From assembly GCA_017962865.1 (NCBI GenBank), contig JAGCUM010000125.1:1-6572 (forward strand): DNA of 6,572 nt. Reading direction: 5' to 3'. Source of the DNA: Spirochaetales bacterium (GTDB lineage Bacteria; Spirochaetota; Spirochaetia; Sphaerochaetales; Sphaerochaetaceae). The notes beneath the pieces were generated by a model. It was not told the DNA's origin, searched no databases, and was given only the letters and a program-made list of their open reading frames with translations. Position numbers and translations under genes: made by a program. Below, in pieces: positions 1-6,572 of this stretch (positions within the stretch are counted from its first letter, which is position 1; every line of letters begins with the position of its first letter).

Positions 1-549
1 GCCACATTATCCAGACTTTTCAGAGGCATGTCCCTGCATCAGGGAATCTTTTTGGCAGCCATTCTTGTCGTAGTCATCTACCTGCTGATGTTCAAGACAA
101 CCTGGGGATACAAGATGAGAGCCGCAGGTGCATCGGAGCGCGCAGCCAGATACGGCGGAATCAACGTTCCCAAATATCTGATCATCGCCATGGTCATCTC
201 AGGCGCCTGTGCCGGTATGGCCGGTGCCGTCGAGCTCATGGGAGTCCAGGGCAGAGCCGTCGCAGGAATGACAAGCGGCTACGGATTCTCGGGAGTGGTC
301 GTCGCCCTCTTCGGAGCGCTTCACCCGCTCTGGATCGTGCCCGCATCCTTCTTCTTCGGAATCCTGCTCTACAGCCAGGTCAATCTGCAGATACTTACCA
401 GCGTACCGCCTAATCTGGTCAAGGCCCTTCAGGGTCTGATCATCCTGATCATCGTCGCGGTTCAGATGGTCATCTCGAACAAGTATTCGATCGAAAAGTT
501 CAGAAGGCGCTTCTTCCCGAAGTCCAAACCTACGATGAGGGAGGCCTGA
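1..549 (+). CDS. ABC transporter permease, BmpA/nucleoside type (3' half, 5' truncated by window edge)
   Basis: This is the C-terminal part (about 182 residues) of an inner-membrane permease of the branched-chain/ribose/nucleoside family (BPD_transp_2), of the kind paired with BmpA/PnrA lipoproteins. The reading frame is open from base 1, so the ATG at 28 is an internal methionine and the gene begins outside the window; family members are about 350 residues. Visible signs are a hydrophobic helix (roughly residues 15-31 of the fragment), then the cytoplasmic loop TTWGYKMRAAG...AARYGGI that docks on the ATPase, then GACAGMAGAVELMG, the GYGFSGVVVALFG loop and two further hydrophobic stretches. 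The tail is basic (KFRRRFFPKSKP), as expected for a cytoplasmic end. The same landmarks recur in the next gene, so the two are paralogous halves of one channel. Substrate is inferred as a nucleoside or purine from the xanthine dehydrogenase next door; a riboflavin (RfuCD-like) or other role is possible. The ATPase and binding protein are presumably upstream. Confidence 0.88.
   Translation, partial: ATLSRLFRGMSLHQGIFLAAILVVVIYLLMFKTTWGYKMRAAGASERAARYGGINVPKYLIIAMVISGACAGMAGAVELMGVQGRAVAGMTSGYGFSGVVVALFGALHPLWIVPASFFFGILLYSQVNLQILTSVPPNLVKALQGLIILIIVAVQMVISNKYSIEKFRRRFFPKSKPTMREA
537..544 (+). promoter_or_regulatory. Shine-Dalgarno of second permease
   Basis: GAGGGAGG lies within the last codons of the upstream permease and ends 6 bases before the ATG at 551. 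This strong site supports 551 as the start. The upstream stop codon (547-549) is separated from the ATG by one base, so translation of the two permeases is probably coupled. Confidence 0.75.
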
Positions 550-550
550 C

Positions 551-1498
551 ATGGATTTCATTGTAAACACCTTAACACTTACGGTCCGCTTTGCAGTAAC
601 CCTCATGATCGCCTCCATGGGTGAGATGTTCAACCAGAAGGCAGGAATCTTCAACCTCGGATGCGAGGGAATCATGAGCGTTGGAGCTTTCCTCGGAATG
701 CTCGTCCCCTTCACCATGGTCGGAGCCGGAGCCGCCCCCGGATACGTGAACATCCTCGGACTTCTGGCAGCAACCGTCTGCGGAGCCCTGCTTGGCCTCT
801 TGTTCGGCCTGATCGTCATAACCTTCCGCGCCCCGCAGGGAATTGCGGGTATCGGAATGCAGATGTTCGGAGTCGGACTTGCAGGAACTTTCTTCCGCTC
901 GTTCATCGGCGGAACACAGTCCATCGAGGGTATCGCATCGATGGAAATCCCCCTGCTTTCCAAGATCCCGTTCCTGGGCAAGATACTCTTCACGCACAAT
1001 CCTCTGGTCTATTTCGCCTACCTGCTCGTACCGCTTGCATGGTTCATCATCTTCAAGACACCATGGGGCCTCAAGGTCAGGGCAGCCGGAACCCACCCCA
1101 GAGCCGCAGACTCGTTGGGAATCAATGTCACCAGGATCCGCTATGAAAGCCTTGCAGTCGGCGGAGCCATGGCAGGTTTCGCAGGAGCCTTCCTGACACT
1201 GTGCCAGGCAAAGATGTTCAATGCCGACATCATCAACGGCCGCGGATTCATAGCCGTAGCCCTCGTGTACTTCGGCCAGTGGCATCCTATCAAGATATTC
1301 CTCGGAGCCCTGCTCTTTACGTTTGCCCAGACTCTGCAGACGCAGATCCAGATCTTCGTGCCGCAGTTCCAGTACTATGAGTTCCTCACCATGCTGCCCT
1401 ATCTTCTGGTCATCGTGGTTCTCGCATTCAACAGGAAATCCAACAGACTGGGTCCGGCTTCCCTCGGAAGGCCGTTCAACAGGGAGATGAGGGTGTGA
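551..1498 (+). CDS. ABC transporter permease, BmpA/nucleoside type (second, complete subunit)
   Basis: This is the complete 315-residue partner permease of the BPD_transp_2 family, at the usual length for the second permease of nucleoside (NupC/YufQ-like) systems. It should form the membrane channel as a heterodimer with the preceding gene product. The N-terminal half has the family hallmark GEMFNQKAGIFNLGCEG (residues 24-40) followed by IMSVGAFLGM. Residues 170-191 carry the ATPase-docking loop TPWGLKVRAAG...ADSLGI, matching TTWGYKMRAAG...ARYGGI in the first permease. GRGFIAVALVYFGQWHP (230-246) matches the GYGFSGVVVALFG loop of the partner. Hydrophobic helices occur at roughly 10-23, 42-58, 66-92, 100-117, 152-168, 200-217, 233-262 and 279-293. 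It begins 1 base after the upstream stop and ends in a 4-base GTGA overlap with the oxidoreductase gene. Family assignment is firm; substrate specificity (purine nucleoside or base) is inferred from context only. Confidence 0.92.
   Translation: MDFIVNTLTLTVRFAVTLMIASMGEMFNQKAGIFNLGCEGIMSVGAFLGMLVPFTMVGAGAAPGYVNILGLLAATVCGALLGLLFGLIVITFRAPQGIAGIGMQMFGVGLAGTFFRSFIGGTQSIEGIASMEIPLLSKIPFLGKILFTHNPLVYFAYLLVPLAWFIIFKTPWGLKVRAAGTHPRAADSLGINVTRIRYESLAVGGAMAGFAGAFLTLCQAKMFNADIINGRGFIAVALVYFGQWHPIKIFLGALLFTFAQTLQTQIQIFVPQFQYYEFLTMLPYLLVIVVLAFNRKSNRLGPASLGRPFNREMRV
1481..1486 (+). promoter_or_regulatory. Shine-Dalgarno fixing the GTG start of the xanthine dehydrogenase fusion
   Basis: AGGGAG ends 8 bases before the GTG at 1495. 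The GTG overlaps the upstream TGA stop (1496-1498), and the protein from this codon begins exactly as [2Fe-2S] domains of this family do, so this start is well supported. Confidence 0.65.
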
Positions 1499-4400
1499 CG
1501 TTCAATCTCAGGGTCAACGGACAGACAGTCACCGCCTCAAGGGACAAGAAGCTGCTTCGCTTTTTGCGTGACGACCTTCGGCTGACATCCGTAAAGGACG
1601 GGTGCTCGGAAGGAGCCTGCGGGGCCTGTACCATCATCATAGACGGAAAGGCCATCCGTTCCTGTTCCATGCTGGTTTCAGAAGTCATGAACTCTGAGAT
1701 CCTGACGGTCGAAGGGCTGTCACAGAAAGAAAAGGATATCTTCACCGATGCCTTCGGTCAGGCCGGAGCCGTCCAGTGCGGCTTCTGCATCCCAGGAATG
1801 GTTATGTGCGCAAAAGCCCTTCTGGATATCAACAGGAACCCTTCGGAGCACGATATCCGCCATGCCATCAGAAACAACATCTGCCGGTGCACGGGCTATG
1901 CGAAGATCGTAAAGGCAATAGAACTTGCAGCTGCCATGCTGCGTGAGGAGGATTGCCGCTCCGGGATTCTGGACGACAAGAACTGGAAGATAGGAAAACG
2001 CGTACCCCGCGTGGATGTCAGGGACAAGGTCACCGGCGTGGGAATTTATCCCGATGACATCTATCTTGAGGGGATGCTCTTTGCAGTTGCCGTCAGAAGC
2101 AAGTACCCCCGCGCCAGGGTTCTGAGCATAGACAAGAGCCTTGCCCTCGGAGTCCCCAGGGTCGTGGACATCTTCACGGCCGAGGACATTCCCGGAACCG
2201 TTAAGGTCGGACACCTCAAGCGCGACTGGGACACCATGATTGCCGTAGGGGAAATAACCCGCTACGTCGGGGATGTGATCTGCATCGTGGCAGCCGAAAC
2301 ATACGAGGCGGCACACAAGGCATCCAAGCAGGTCAAGGTCCTCTACGAGGAGCTCCCGTTTGTCCGCAATCCCTATGAAGCAATGAAGGACGATGCCCCG
2401 AAAGTCCATGATAGTGGCAATTTGTTGGGGCATACCCACATAAAAAGGGGCGATATCGATTCAGCTCTGAAGAATTCGAAGTATGTTCTCTCGGAGACAT
2501 TCACCACCCCTTGGACCGAGCATGCGTTCCTTGAAACCGAGTGCGCGGTATCGGTCCCCACGGAGGACGGCGGAGTCAAGATATACTCGACCGACCAGGG
2601 AGTCTATGACACGAGGCGCGAGACTGCCCCGATGCTTGGCCTGCCCGAAGAAATGGTGAGGGTTGAGAACTGCTATGTCGGAGGAGCTTTCGGAGGCAAG
2701 GAAGATGTTACGGTCCAGCACCTGAGTGCACTGGTAGCCTTCCTTACAAAGCGCCCCTGCAAGATGAAACTCAGGCGCAGCGAAAGCATCAAGGTCCATC
2801 CCAAGCGCCATCCCATGGACATGGAAATGACCCTGGGTTGCGATGAGAACGGAATAATCCAGGGCCTCAAGGCAAGGATAATCGCCGATACCGGAGCCTA
2901 TGCCTCGCTGGGAATCCCGGTTCTGCAGAGGGCCTGCACCCATGCATCCGGACCGTACAACTACCAGAACATAGAGATAGACGGCTACGCCTACTACACC
3001 AACAACCCGCCTGCAGGTGCATTCAGGGGCTTCGGGGTAACCCAGAGCTGCTTTGCGATGGAAAGCCTGCTGAACCACATGGCGGACAAAATAGGCCTCT
3101 CCCACTGGGAGATCCGTTTCCGCAACGCAATCCGCCCGGGACAGAGCCTTCCCAACGGCCAGATTGTCGATGAGTCCACGGGCCTTGTCGAGACCCTTCT
3201 TGCCGTGAAGGACCAGTTCTATGCCAACGAGCATGTGGGAATAGCCTGTGCAATGAAGAACGCCGGCGTCGGAGTCGGTATTCCAGACTTCGGAAGGGTC
3301 CGCCTTGAGGTCAAATACGGCAAGGTGATAATCCACTGCGGAGGCTCATGCCTTGGTCAGGGACTGTGCACCGTTCTCAAGCAGATCGTCTGTGATGTGA
3401 CGGGCCTGGACGAGGACCTGGTGGAGGAAGAGAAGTCCAACACCGCAAATGCTCCCGACAGCGGAACCTCCTCGGGTTCCAGACACACTACCGTCTCGGG
3501 TGAAGCTGCAAGACGCGCCGCCCTGAAACTCAAGGAAGCCTTGGAAAAAGACAGCCTTGATATGCTGGAAGGCTGCGATTTCTATGCAGAATATCTTGCT
3601 GAGACCGACCCGTTCGGTTCGGACCTGCCAAATCCCAAGAGCCATGTCGCCTACGGATATGCAACCCAGATCTGCATACTTGAGGAATCCGGAACTGCGG
3701 TGCAGCCGACCCATAAGATACTGAAGATCGTCGCCGCCCATGATGTGGGCAAGGCAATCAACCCCACGAACATCGAGGGCCAGATAGAAGGCGGAGTCGT
3801 CATGGGCATGGGCTATGCCCTCAAGGAGCAGTATCCGATCGAGAACTGCGTCCCGACTGCCCGCTACGGATCCCTGAAACTCTTCAGGGCGGATGAAGTG
3901 CCGCAGGTGGAACCTCTGATAATCGAACGCGAAGGCCTGCCCGTCGCAGGAGGTGCAATCGGACTGGGTGAGATAGTATCCATCCCCACTGCCCCCGCCA
4001 TCGCGGATGCCTACTACCGCTTCGACGGAATCCGCAGAAACTCGCTTCCCATACAGGGCACCCCTTATGAGGATGTCGAGGAGAGGCAGGTGGCCAGAAA
4101 GAGCCGGACGCTTGTGATCAACAAAGATGCCCGCTGCATAGGTTGTCTGGAATGCGTCCACACCTGCGCCCAGTACTACTTCCGCACCACAAAGGCCTCC
4201 ATGGCCTTCATGCGAGTTACCGAACGCAGGGGAATAGGAAACAAGAGCGATATCGAAGGGACCATCACACGCCCCGTGGTTTGCATACAATGCGGCAAAT
4301 GTGCTAAAGTCTGCCCTGTCGGGGCCATCAGGAAGAACCTCTACGGCGCATACGTCGTGGATATCAGGATGTGCATCAACTGCGGCAAGTGCCGTGAGGC

Positions 4401-4548
4401 CTGTCCGTTCGGAGTGATGGTGGAGGATACTGACATCAATGCAACCAAGAAGTGCCTGGCCTGCGGAGAATGCGCCAAGGCCTGTCCCATGGGTGTGCTG
4501 TCAGTCTACATCCCACCCAGACCCCTGACAGAGGATGAGAGAAAATGA
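1495..4548 (+). CDS. Selenium-dependent-type xanthine dehydrogenase fused to a C-terminal four-cluster ferredoxin
   Basis: This is a 1017-residue molybdenum hydroxylase, probably cytoplasmic, predicted to oxidise xanthine or another purine. Residues 1-80 form a plant-type [2Fe-2S] domain (C37, C42, C45, C57). Residues 81-150 form the second [2Fe-2S] domain (C95, C98, C130, C132). Residues 170-290 are the hammerhead domain and about 305-858 are the molybdopterin domains. Molybdopterin landmarks are VGGAFGGKE (395-403), AFRGFG (509-514, R511 resembling the substrate arginine of xanthine oxidase), LGQG (620-623), [10 protein letters not shown] (654-663) and GLGE (823-826) with E826 as the likely catalytic base. 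The latter half matches my recollection of the TIGR03311 selenium-dependent xanthine dehydrogenases (about 850 residues). There is no FAD domain. Residues 866-1017 add four CxxCxxCxxxC motifs starting at C881, C930, C960 and C987; the last three are followed by proline, the first by alanine. Selenium in this family is a labile Mo ligand, so no selenocysteine codon is expected and none is seen. The gene overlaps both neighbours by 4 bases. Aldehyde or other heterocycle substrates remain possible. Confidence 0.9.
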   Translation: MTFNLRVNGQTVTASRDKKLLRFLRDDLRLTSVKDGCSEGACGACTIIIDGKAIRSCSMLVSEVMNSEILTVEGLSQKEKDIFTDAFGQAGAVQCGFCIPGMVMCAKALLDINRNPSEHDIRHAIRNNICRCTGYAKIVKAIELAAAMLREEDCRSGILDDKNWKIGKRVPRVDVRDKVTGVGIYPDDIYLEGMLFAVAVRSKYPRARVLSIDKSLALGVPRVVDIFTAEDIPGTVKVGHLKRDWDTMIAVGEITRYVGDVICIVAAETYEAAHKASKQVKVLYEELPFVRNPYEAMKDDAPKVHDSGNLLGHTHIKRGDIDSALKNSKYVLSETFTTPWTEHAFLETECAVSVPTEDGGVKIYSTDQGVYDTRRETAPMLGLPEEMVRVENCYVGGAFGGKEDVTVQHLSALVAFLTKRPCKMKLRRSESIKVHPKRHPMDMEMTLGCDENGIIQGLKARIIADTGAYASLGIPVLQRACTHASGPYNYQNIEIDGYAYYTNNPPAGAFRGFGVTQSCFAMESLLNHMADKIGLSHWEIRFRNAIRPGQSLPNGQIVDESTGLVETLLAVKDQFYANEHVGIACAMKNAGVGVGIPDFGRVRLEVKYGKVIIHCGGSCLGQGLCTVLKQIVCDVTGLDEDLVEEEKSNTANAPDSGTSSGSRHTTVSGEAARRAALKLKEALEKDSLDMLEGCDFYAEYLAETDPFGSDLPNPKSHVAYGYATQICILEESGTAVQPTHKILKIVAAHDVGKAINPTNIEGQIEGGVVMGMGYALKEQYPIENCVPTARYGSLKLFRADEVPQVEPLIIEREGLPVAGGAIGLGEIVSIPTAPAIADAYYRFDGIRRNSLPIQGTPYEDVEERQVARKSRTLVINKDARCIGCLECVHTCAQYYFRTTKASMAFMRVTERRGIGNKSDIEGTITRPVVCIQCGKCAKVCPVGAIRKNLYGAYVVDIRMCINCGKCREACPFGVMVEDTDINATKKCLACGECAKACPMGVLSVYIPPRPLTEDERK
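4079..4092 (+). promoter_or_regulatory. Candidate internal ribosome binding site and GTG start at the ferredoxin junction
   Basis: AGGAG (4079-4083) is followed after 6 bases by GTG (4090-4092), in frame with the fusion protein and encoding V866. The peptide from this codon, [16 protein letters not shown], resembles the opening of stand-alone HycB/CooF-like ferredoxins. It would give a separate 152-residue protein holding all four [4Fe-4S] motifs. This could be a working internal start or a relic of a formerly separate gene; GAG/AGG codon runs can also produce such a match by chance. Confidence 0.4.
4531..4541 (+). promoter_or_regulatory. Shine-Dalgarno of prfA
   Basis: A purine-rich stretch GAGGATGAGAG lies inside the last codons of the upstream gene. 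GAGG ends 10 bases and GAGAG 3 bases before the ATG at 4545, which itself overlaps the upstream TGA stop. Spacing is not ideal for either core, so reinitiation after the upstream stop may contribute. Confidence 0.5.
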
Positions 4549-5609
4549 TCGAGAAGCTACCTGATTTCAAAGCTCAGCTTGAAGAGCTGGACAAAAGGCT
4601 TTCGGAGCCCGACGTCATGAAGGACATGTCATCGTACAAGAACCTCATGCTCGAGCGAAGCCACATCGTCCCCATCGTCGAAGAGCTCTCGAACCTCAAG
4701 TCCCTGACGGAGAACCTAGAGGATAACGAGGCCTTATCCCGCGAGGATGATGAAGAAATCGCAGCTATGGCCAAGGAAGAGATACCTGTTCTCAAGGAAA
4801 AGATCGAACAGAGCGAGAGGCGCTGCAAGATGCTCCTCATCCCGCCCGATCCTCTTGAGGGCAAGAACATAATCATGGAAATCCGCGCAGGCACAGGCGG
4901 AGAGGAAGCCGCCCTGTTTGCTTCCGATCTCTACAGGATGTACTCCTACTACGCCGAATCCATGCACTGGAAGATCGAGGAAATCAGTTCCAACTCCACC
5001 GAGCTCGGCGGCTCCAAGGAAATCATCCTCTCAATCAGCGGAAAGGATGTCTACGGAAGTCTCAGATGGGAAAGCGGTGTCCACCGTGTCCAGCGAGTCC
5101 CCGAGACCGAAAGCGGCGGAAGAATCCATACCTCGGCAGTCACGGTTGCAGTCCTTCCAGAAGCGGAGGAGACCGAGATCGACATCAGGCAGGAAGACCT
5201 CAGAATCGATGTCATGCGCGCAGGCGGCCCCGGCGGCCAGTGCGTCAACACCACCGAAAGTGCGGTCAGAATCACACACATCCCTTCGGGCCTGGTGGTA
5301 ATCTGCCAAAACCAGAAGTCGCAGCTTCAGAACAAGGTCGAAGCCATGAGGGTCCTGAGATCCAGACTCTATGACCTCGAGGCAGGAAAGAAGGCCAAGG
5401 AACGTGCCGAAGAGCGGAAGAGCCAGGTCGGAAGCGGAGACAGGAGCGAACGCATCCGCACCTACAACTTCCCGCAGAACAGACTCACCGACCACAGGAT
5501 CAACCTCACCCTCTACAAGCTGGACCTGATTATGGAAGGCCAGCTCCAGGACGTCATCGAGGCGCTTAAGGTCGCAGCCGGAGAACAGGCGCTCAAGGAA
5601 GCAACGTGA
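4545..5609 (+). CDS. prfA: Peptide chain release factor 1 (RF1)
   Basis: RF1 ends translation at UAA and UAG stop codons by entering the ribosomal A site and triggering hydrolysis of peptidyl-tRNA. The 354-residue product has normal full length (about 355-360). The N-terminal helical domain (about 1-95) opens typically with MIEKL and is rich in charged helices. The conserved [20 protein letters not shown] block follows at 113-132. The stop-codon reading tripeptide is PET (186-188) in [15 protein letters not shown]; PxT marks RF1, whereas RF2 would carry SPF. The catalytic GGQ is at 230-232 in [11 protein letters not shown], and Q232 is the expected target of the methyltransferase encoded next. 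The C-terminal block [18 protein letters not shown] (303-320) is also a standard family signature. The ATG overlaps the xanthine dehydrogenase stop by 4 bases and the gene ends in a GTGA overlap with prmC. No programmed frameshift is present, as expected for RF1. Confidence 0.97.
   Translation: MIEKLPDFKAQLEELDKRLSEPDVMKDMSSYKNLMLERSHIVPIVEELSNLKSLTENLEDNEALSREDDEEIAAMAKEEIPVLKEKIEQSERRCKMLLIPPDPLEGKNIIMEIRAGTGGEEAALFASDLYRMYSYYAESMHWKIEEISSNSTELGGSKEIILSISGKDVYGSLRWESGVHRVQRVPETESGGRIHTSAVTVAVLPEAEETEIDIRQEDLRIDVMRAGGPGGQCVNTTESAVRITHIPSGLVVICQNQKSQLQNKVEAMRVLRSRLYDLEAGKKAKERAEERKSQVGSGDRSERIRTYNFPQNRLTDHRINLTLYKLDLIMEGQLQDVIEALKVAAGEQALKEAT
5595..5600 (+). promoter_or_regulatory. Shine-Dalgarno fixing the GTG start of prmC
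   Basis: AAGGAA ends 5 bases before the GTG at 5606. The GTG overlaps the prfA stop codon (5607-5609), giving a coupled 4-base junction and supporting this start over later in-frame codons. Confidence 0.6.
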
Positions 5610-6454
5610 CACTCCGTCAGTTCTACACAGAAAGCACATCTTCCCTCGACCCCGTTGACGTCAGAACCATAATCCAGCAGATCCTCGACATCGACGGAAC
5701 CCGCTTCGTTCTGGACATGGACAAGGAAGTGCCGCAGGAAAAACTGGATATCCTGCAGGACTGCATCCGCAGAAGAGAGAACGGTGAACCGGTTGCCTAC
5801 ATAACTGGACAGCGCGGCTTCTACGAGAACGTATTCAAGGTCTCCGAAGCAACCCTGATTCCAAGGGCAGACACGGAGATTCTGGTGGAGGATGCCATCA
5901 ATGAAATCCAGAAGCGTTTCGGAGAGGATGACGAAATCAGGATCCTCGATCTCTGCTGCGGAACCGGATGCATCGGAATCTCAATTGCAAAGGTGCTCTC
6001 CAGAAAGCTGAAAAAAGTTCATCTCACCCTATCCGACCTCAGTGAAGATGCCCTTGCCATCTGCAGGGCGAATGTGGAAACGATAATCCATGAACCAAAC
6101 ATTGATGTAAAAACCATCCAATCAGATCTGTTTAAGGACATCGAAGAAACAAACTTCATTGCAATCCTATCCAACCCGCCCTACATCAGAAGAGACGTAA
6201 TCCCCACCCTTGAGAAGCAGGTTCATTTCGAACCGCTGATGGCCCTCGACGGCGGAGAAGACGGCCTGGATTTCGTCAGATCGATAGCGGAAGAAGCAAA
6301 GGATCATCTTGCTCCGGAAGGACTCCTGGAGATGGAAATCGGCTACGATCAGGGTAATGATGCCAAAGCCATTCTAGGCAATGAAGGCTACCGTGAAATC
6401 TCAGTCATCCGCGACCTTGAGAACTGTGATAGGGTTGTAAAAGCTTTCAATTAG
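5606..6454 (+). CDS. prmC: Release factor glutamine N5-methyltransferase
   Basis: PrmC (HemK) uses S-adenosylmethionine to methylate the glutamine of the GGQ motif in RF1 and RF2, which raises termination efficiency. The 282-residue length is normal. The N-terminal substrate-binding helical domain (about 1-75) ends in [14 protein letters not shown] (60-73), and [14 protein letters not shown] (84-97) corresponds to the family LIPRPETE block. The Rossmann-fold SAM motif is [16 protein letters not shown] (113-128); the CCGTGC form replaces the commoner G-T-G-S-G but keeps the glycines. NPPY (190-193) is the catalytic signature that holds the target glutamine amide, followed by [15 protein letters not shown] (209-223). 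Position directly after prfA, in a 4-base overlap, is the classic arrangement and confirms the role. The stretch around 6085-6180 is visibly richer in A and T than the rest of the window, but the frame and motifs are intact. Confidence 0.96.
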   Translation: MTLRQFYTESTSSLDPVDVRTIIQQILDIDGTRFVLDMDKEVPQEKLDILQDCIRRRENGEPVAYITGQRGFYENVFKVSEATLIPRADTEILVEDAINEIQKRFGEDDEIRILDLCCGTGCIGISIAKVLSRKLKKVHLTLSDLSEDALAICRANVETIIHEPNIDVKTIQSDLFKDIEETNFIAILSNPPYIRRDVIPTLEKQVHFEPLMALDGGEDGLDFVRSIAEEAKDHLAPEGLLEMEIGYDQGNDAKAILGNEGYREISVIRDLENCDRVVKAFN

Positions 6455-6461
6455 TTATATT
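6435..6461 (+). promoter_or_regulatory. Weak candidate promoter ahead of the rel-like gene
   Basis: TTGTAA (6435-6440) and TATATT (6456-6461) resemble -35 and -10 hexamers with a 15-base spacer, shorter than the usual 16-18. They lie in the most AT-rich junction of the window. Initiation about 6-9 bases after the -10 would leave almost no leader before the GTG at 6472. This is suggestive only. Confidence 0.2.
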
Positions 6462-6471
6462 AGTATTCTCT

Positions 6472-6572
6472 GTGGTGAATGAAGAACTGATTTCCGCTTT
6501 TCTGAACAAAATCAGGAAGGGTTACAACGACGAAGATTTCTCTAAGATACGCCAGGCGGCAGAATATGCCGA
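6472..6572 (+). CDS. RelA/SpoT-family (p)ppGpp synthetase/hydrolase, N-terminal fragment (cut by window end)
   Basis: A new frame opens 17 bases after prmC and runs off the window, giving 33 residues. These include NEELISAFLNKIRKG (3-17) and SKIRQAAEYA (24-33). The pattern of a short acidic/hydrophobic N-terminus, a helix, then xxIRxAxxYA is how bifunctional Rel/SpoT proteins begin, just before the HD hydrolase domain that would follow outside the window. Such enzymes make and degrade the alarmone (p)ppGpp. Two adjacent GTG codons (6472 and 6475) are the only candidate starts, because an in-frame stop lies at 6430-6432 and no ATG, GTG or TTG lies between. Starting at 6475 gives the more typical MNEEL opening. 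No Shine-Dalgarno sequence is visible in the 20 bases upstream, unlike every other gene here. The short fragment makes the family call provisional. Confidence 0.6.
   Translation, partial: MVNEELISAFLNKIRKGYNDEDFSKIRQAAEYA

Noticed and set aside
199..999. Long antisense open frame (266 codons) opposite the permeases
   Set aside because: It spans two recognised permease genes, its translation has no recognisable domain, and its composition is what reverse-complemented GC-rich coding gives.
661..1196. Alternative plus-strand frames inside the second permease
   Set aside because: The translations are rich in Arg, Ser and Pro, have no membrane segments or motifs, and sit wholly inside a confident gene.
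572..1285. Antisense open frame (237 codons) opposite the second permease
   Set aside because: The translation is a low-complexity acidic, cysteine- and serine-rich mix typical of a shadow frame; the plus-strand permease is unambiguous.
2461..4290. Two long antisense open frames (291 and 314 codons) opposite the xanthine dehydrogenase
   Set aside because: Both lie opposite conserved molybdopterin and ferredoxin motifs and show no family signatures, so they are by-products of codon bias.
4534..4560. Possible selenocysteine recoding at the TGA ending the xanthine dehydrogenase fusion
   Set aside because: The TGA is the normal end, immediately overlapping the prfA start. Selenium in this enzyme family is a Mo ligand, not selenocysteine.
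5205..5240. GGPGGQC in RF1 instead of the commoner GAGGQH
   Set aside because: The catalytic GGQ is intact and the flanking Pro and Cys variants are, as far as I recall, frequent among bacterial release factors, so this is not a functional anomaly.
6452..6475. Intrinsic terminator between prmC and the rel-like gene
   Set aside because: No GC-rich hairpin followed by a T run is present in the 17-base gap, and none was seen at the other junctions.

Overview
The window is a single, tightly packed, rightward gene train with no intergenic gap longer than about 20 bases. In order it holds: (1) the 3' half of a BmpA/nucleoside-type ABC transporter permease, (2) its complete partner permease, (3) a large fused molybdenum hydroxylase of the selenium-dependent xanthine dehydrogenase type with a polyferredoxin tail, (4) prfA, peptide chain release factor 1, (5) prmC, the methyltransferase that modifies release factors, and (6) the first 33 or so codons of what looks like a Rel/SpoT (p)ppGpp synthetase/hydrolase. 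Three of the five junctions are 4-base stop/start overlaps (GTGA, ATGA, GTGA) and one is a 1-base gap, so genes 1-5 almost certainly share a transcript and are probably translationally coupled.

The DNA is moderately GC-rich by eye and uses GTG starts freely. The cysteine-rich oxidoreductase, with its many oxygen-sensitive Fe-S motifs, points to a strict anaerobe. A BmpA-type nucleoside transporter, a FAD-less xanthine dehydrogenase and the prfA-prmC order would fit an anaerobic spirochaete (Sphaerochaeta/Treponema-like) or a clostridium-like Firmicute. I cannot decide between these from the sequence alone, and the lineage call is an inference.

Functionally the left half (1-4548) reads as a purine module. 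A nucleoside/purine-type importer sits directly upstream of an enzyme predicted to hydroxylate xanthine or another purine. That enzyme lacks the FAD domain of classical NAD-dependent xanthine dehydrogenases. It carries instead, on one chain, two [2Fe-2S] motifs, the molybdopterin domains and four [4Fe-4S] motifs, which suggests delivery of electrons to a ferredoxin-like or flavoprotein partner rather than directly to NAD+. The right half (4545-6572) is translation termination plus the stringent response: RF1, the enzyme that methylates its GGQ glutamine, and Rel.

The two points most worth following up are the seven-centre fusion protein and its junction. An in-frame GTG with a good Shine-Dalgarno sequence lies exactly where the ferredoxin part begins, so the ferredoxin may also be made as a separate protein or may be a recent fusion. 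The rel start is also unusual here, because it alone lacks a visible Shine-Dalgarno sequence and sits behind an AT-rich, promoter-like patch.
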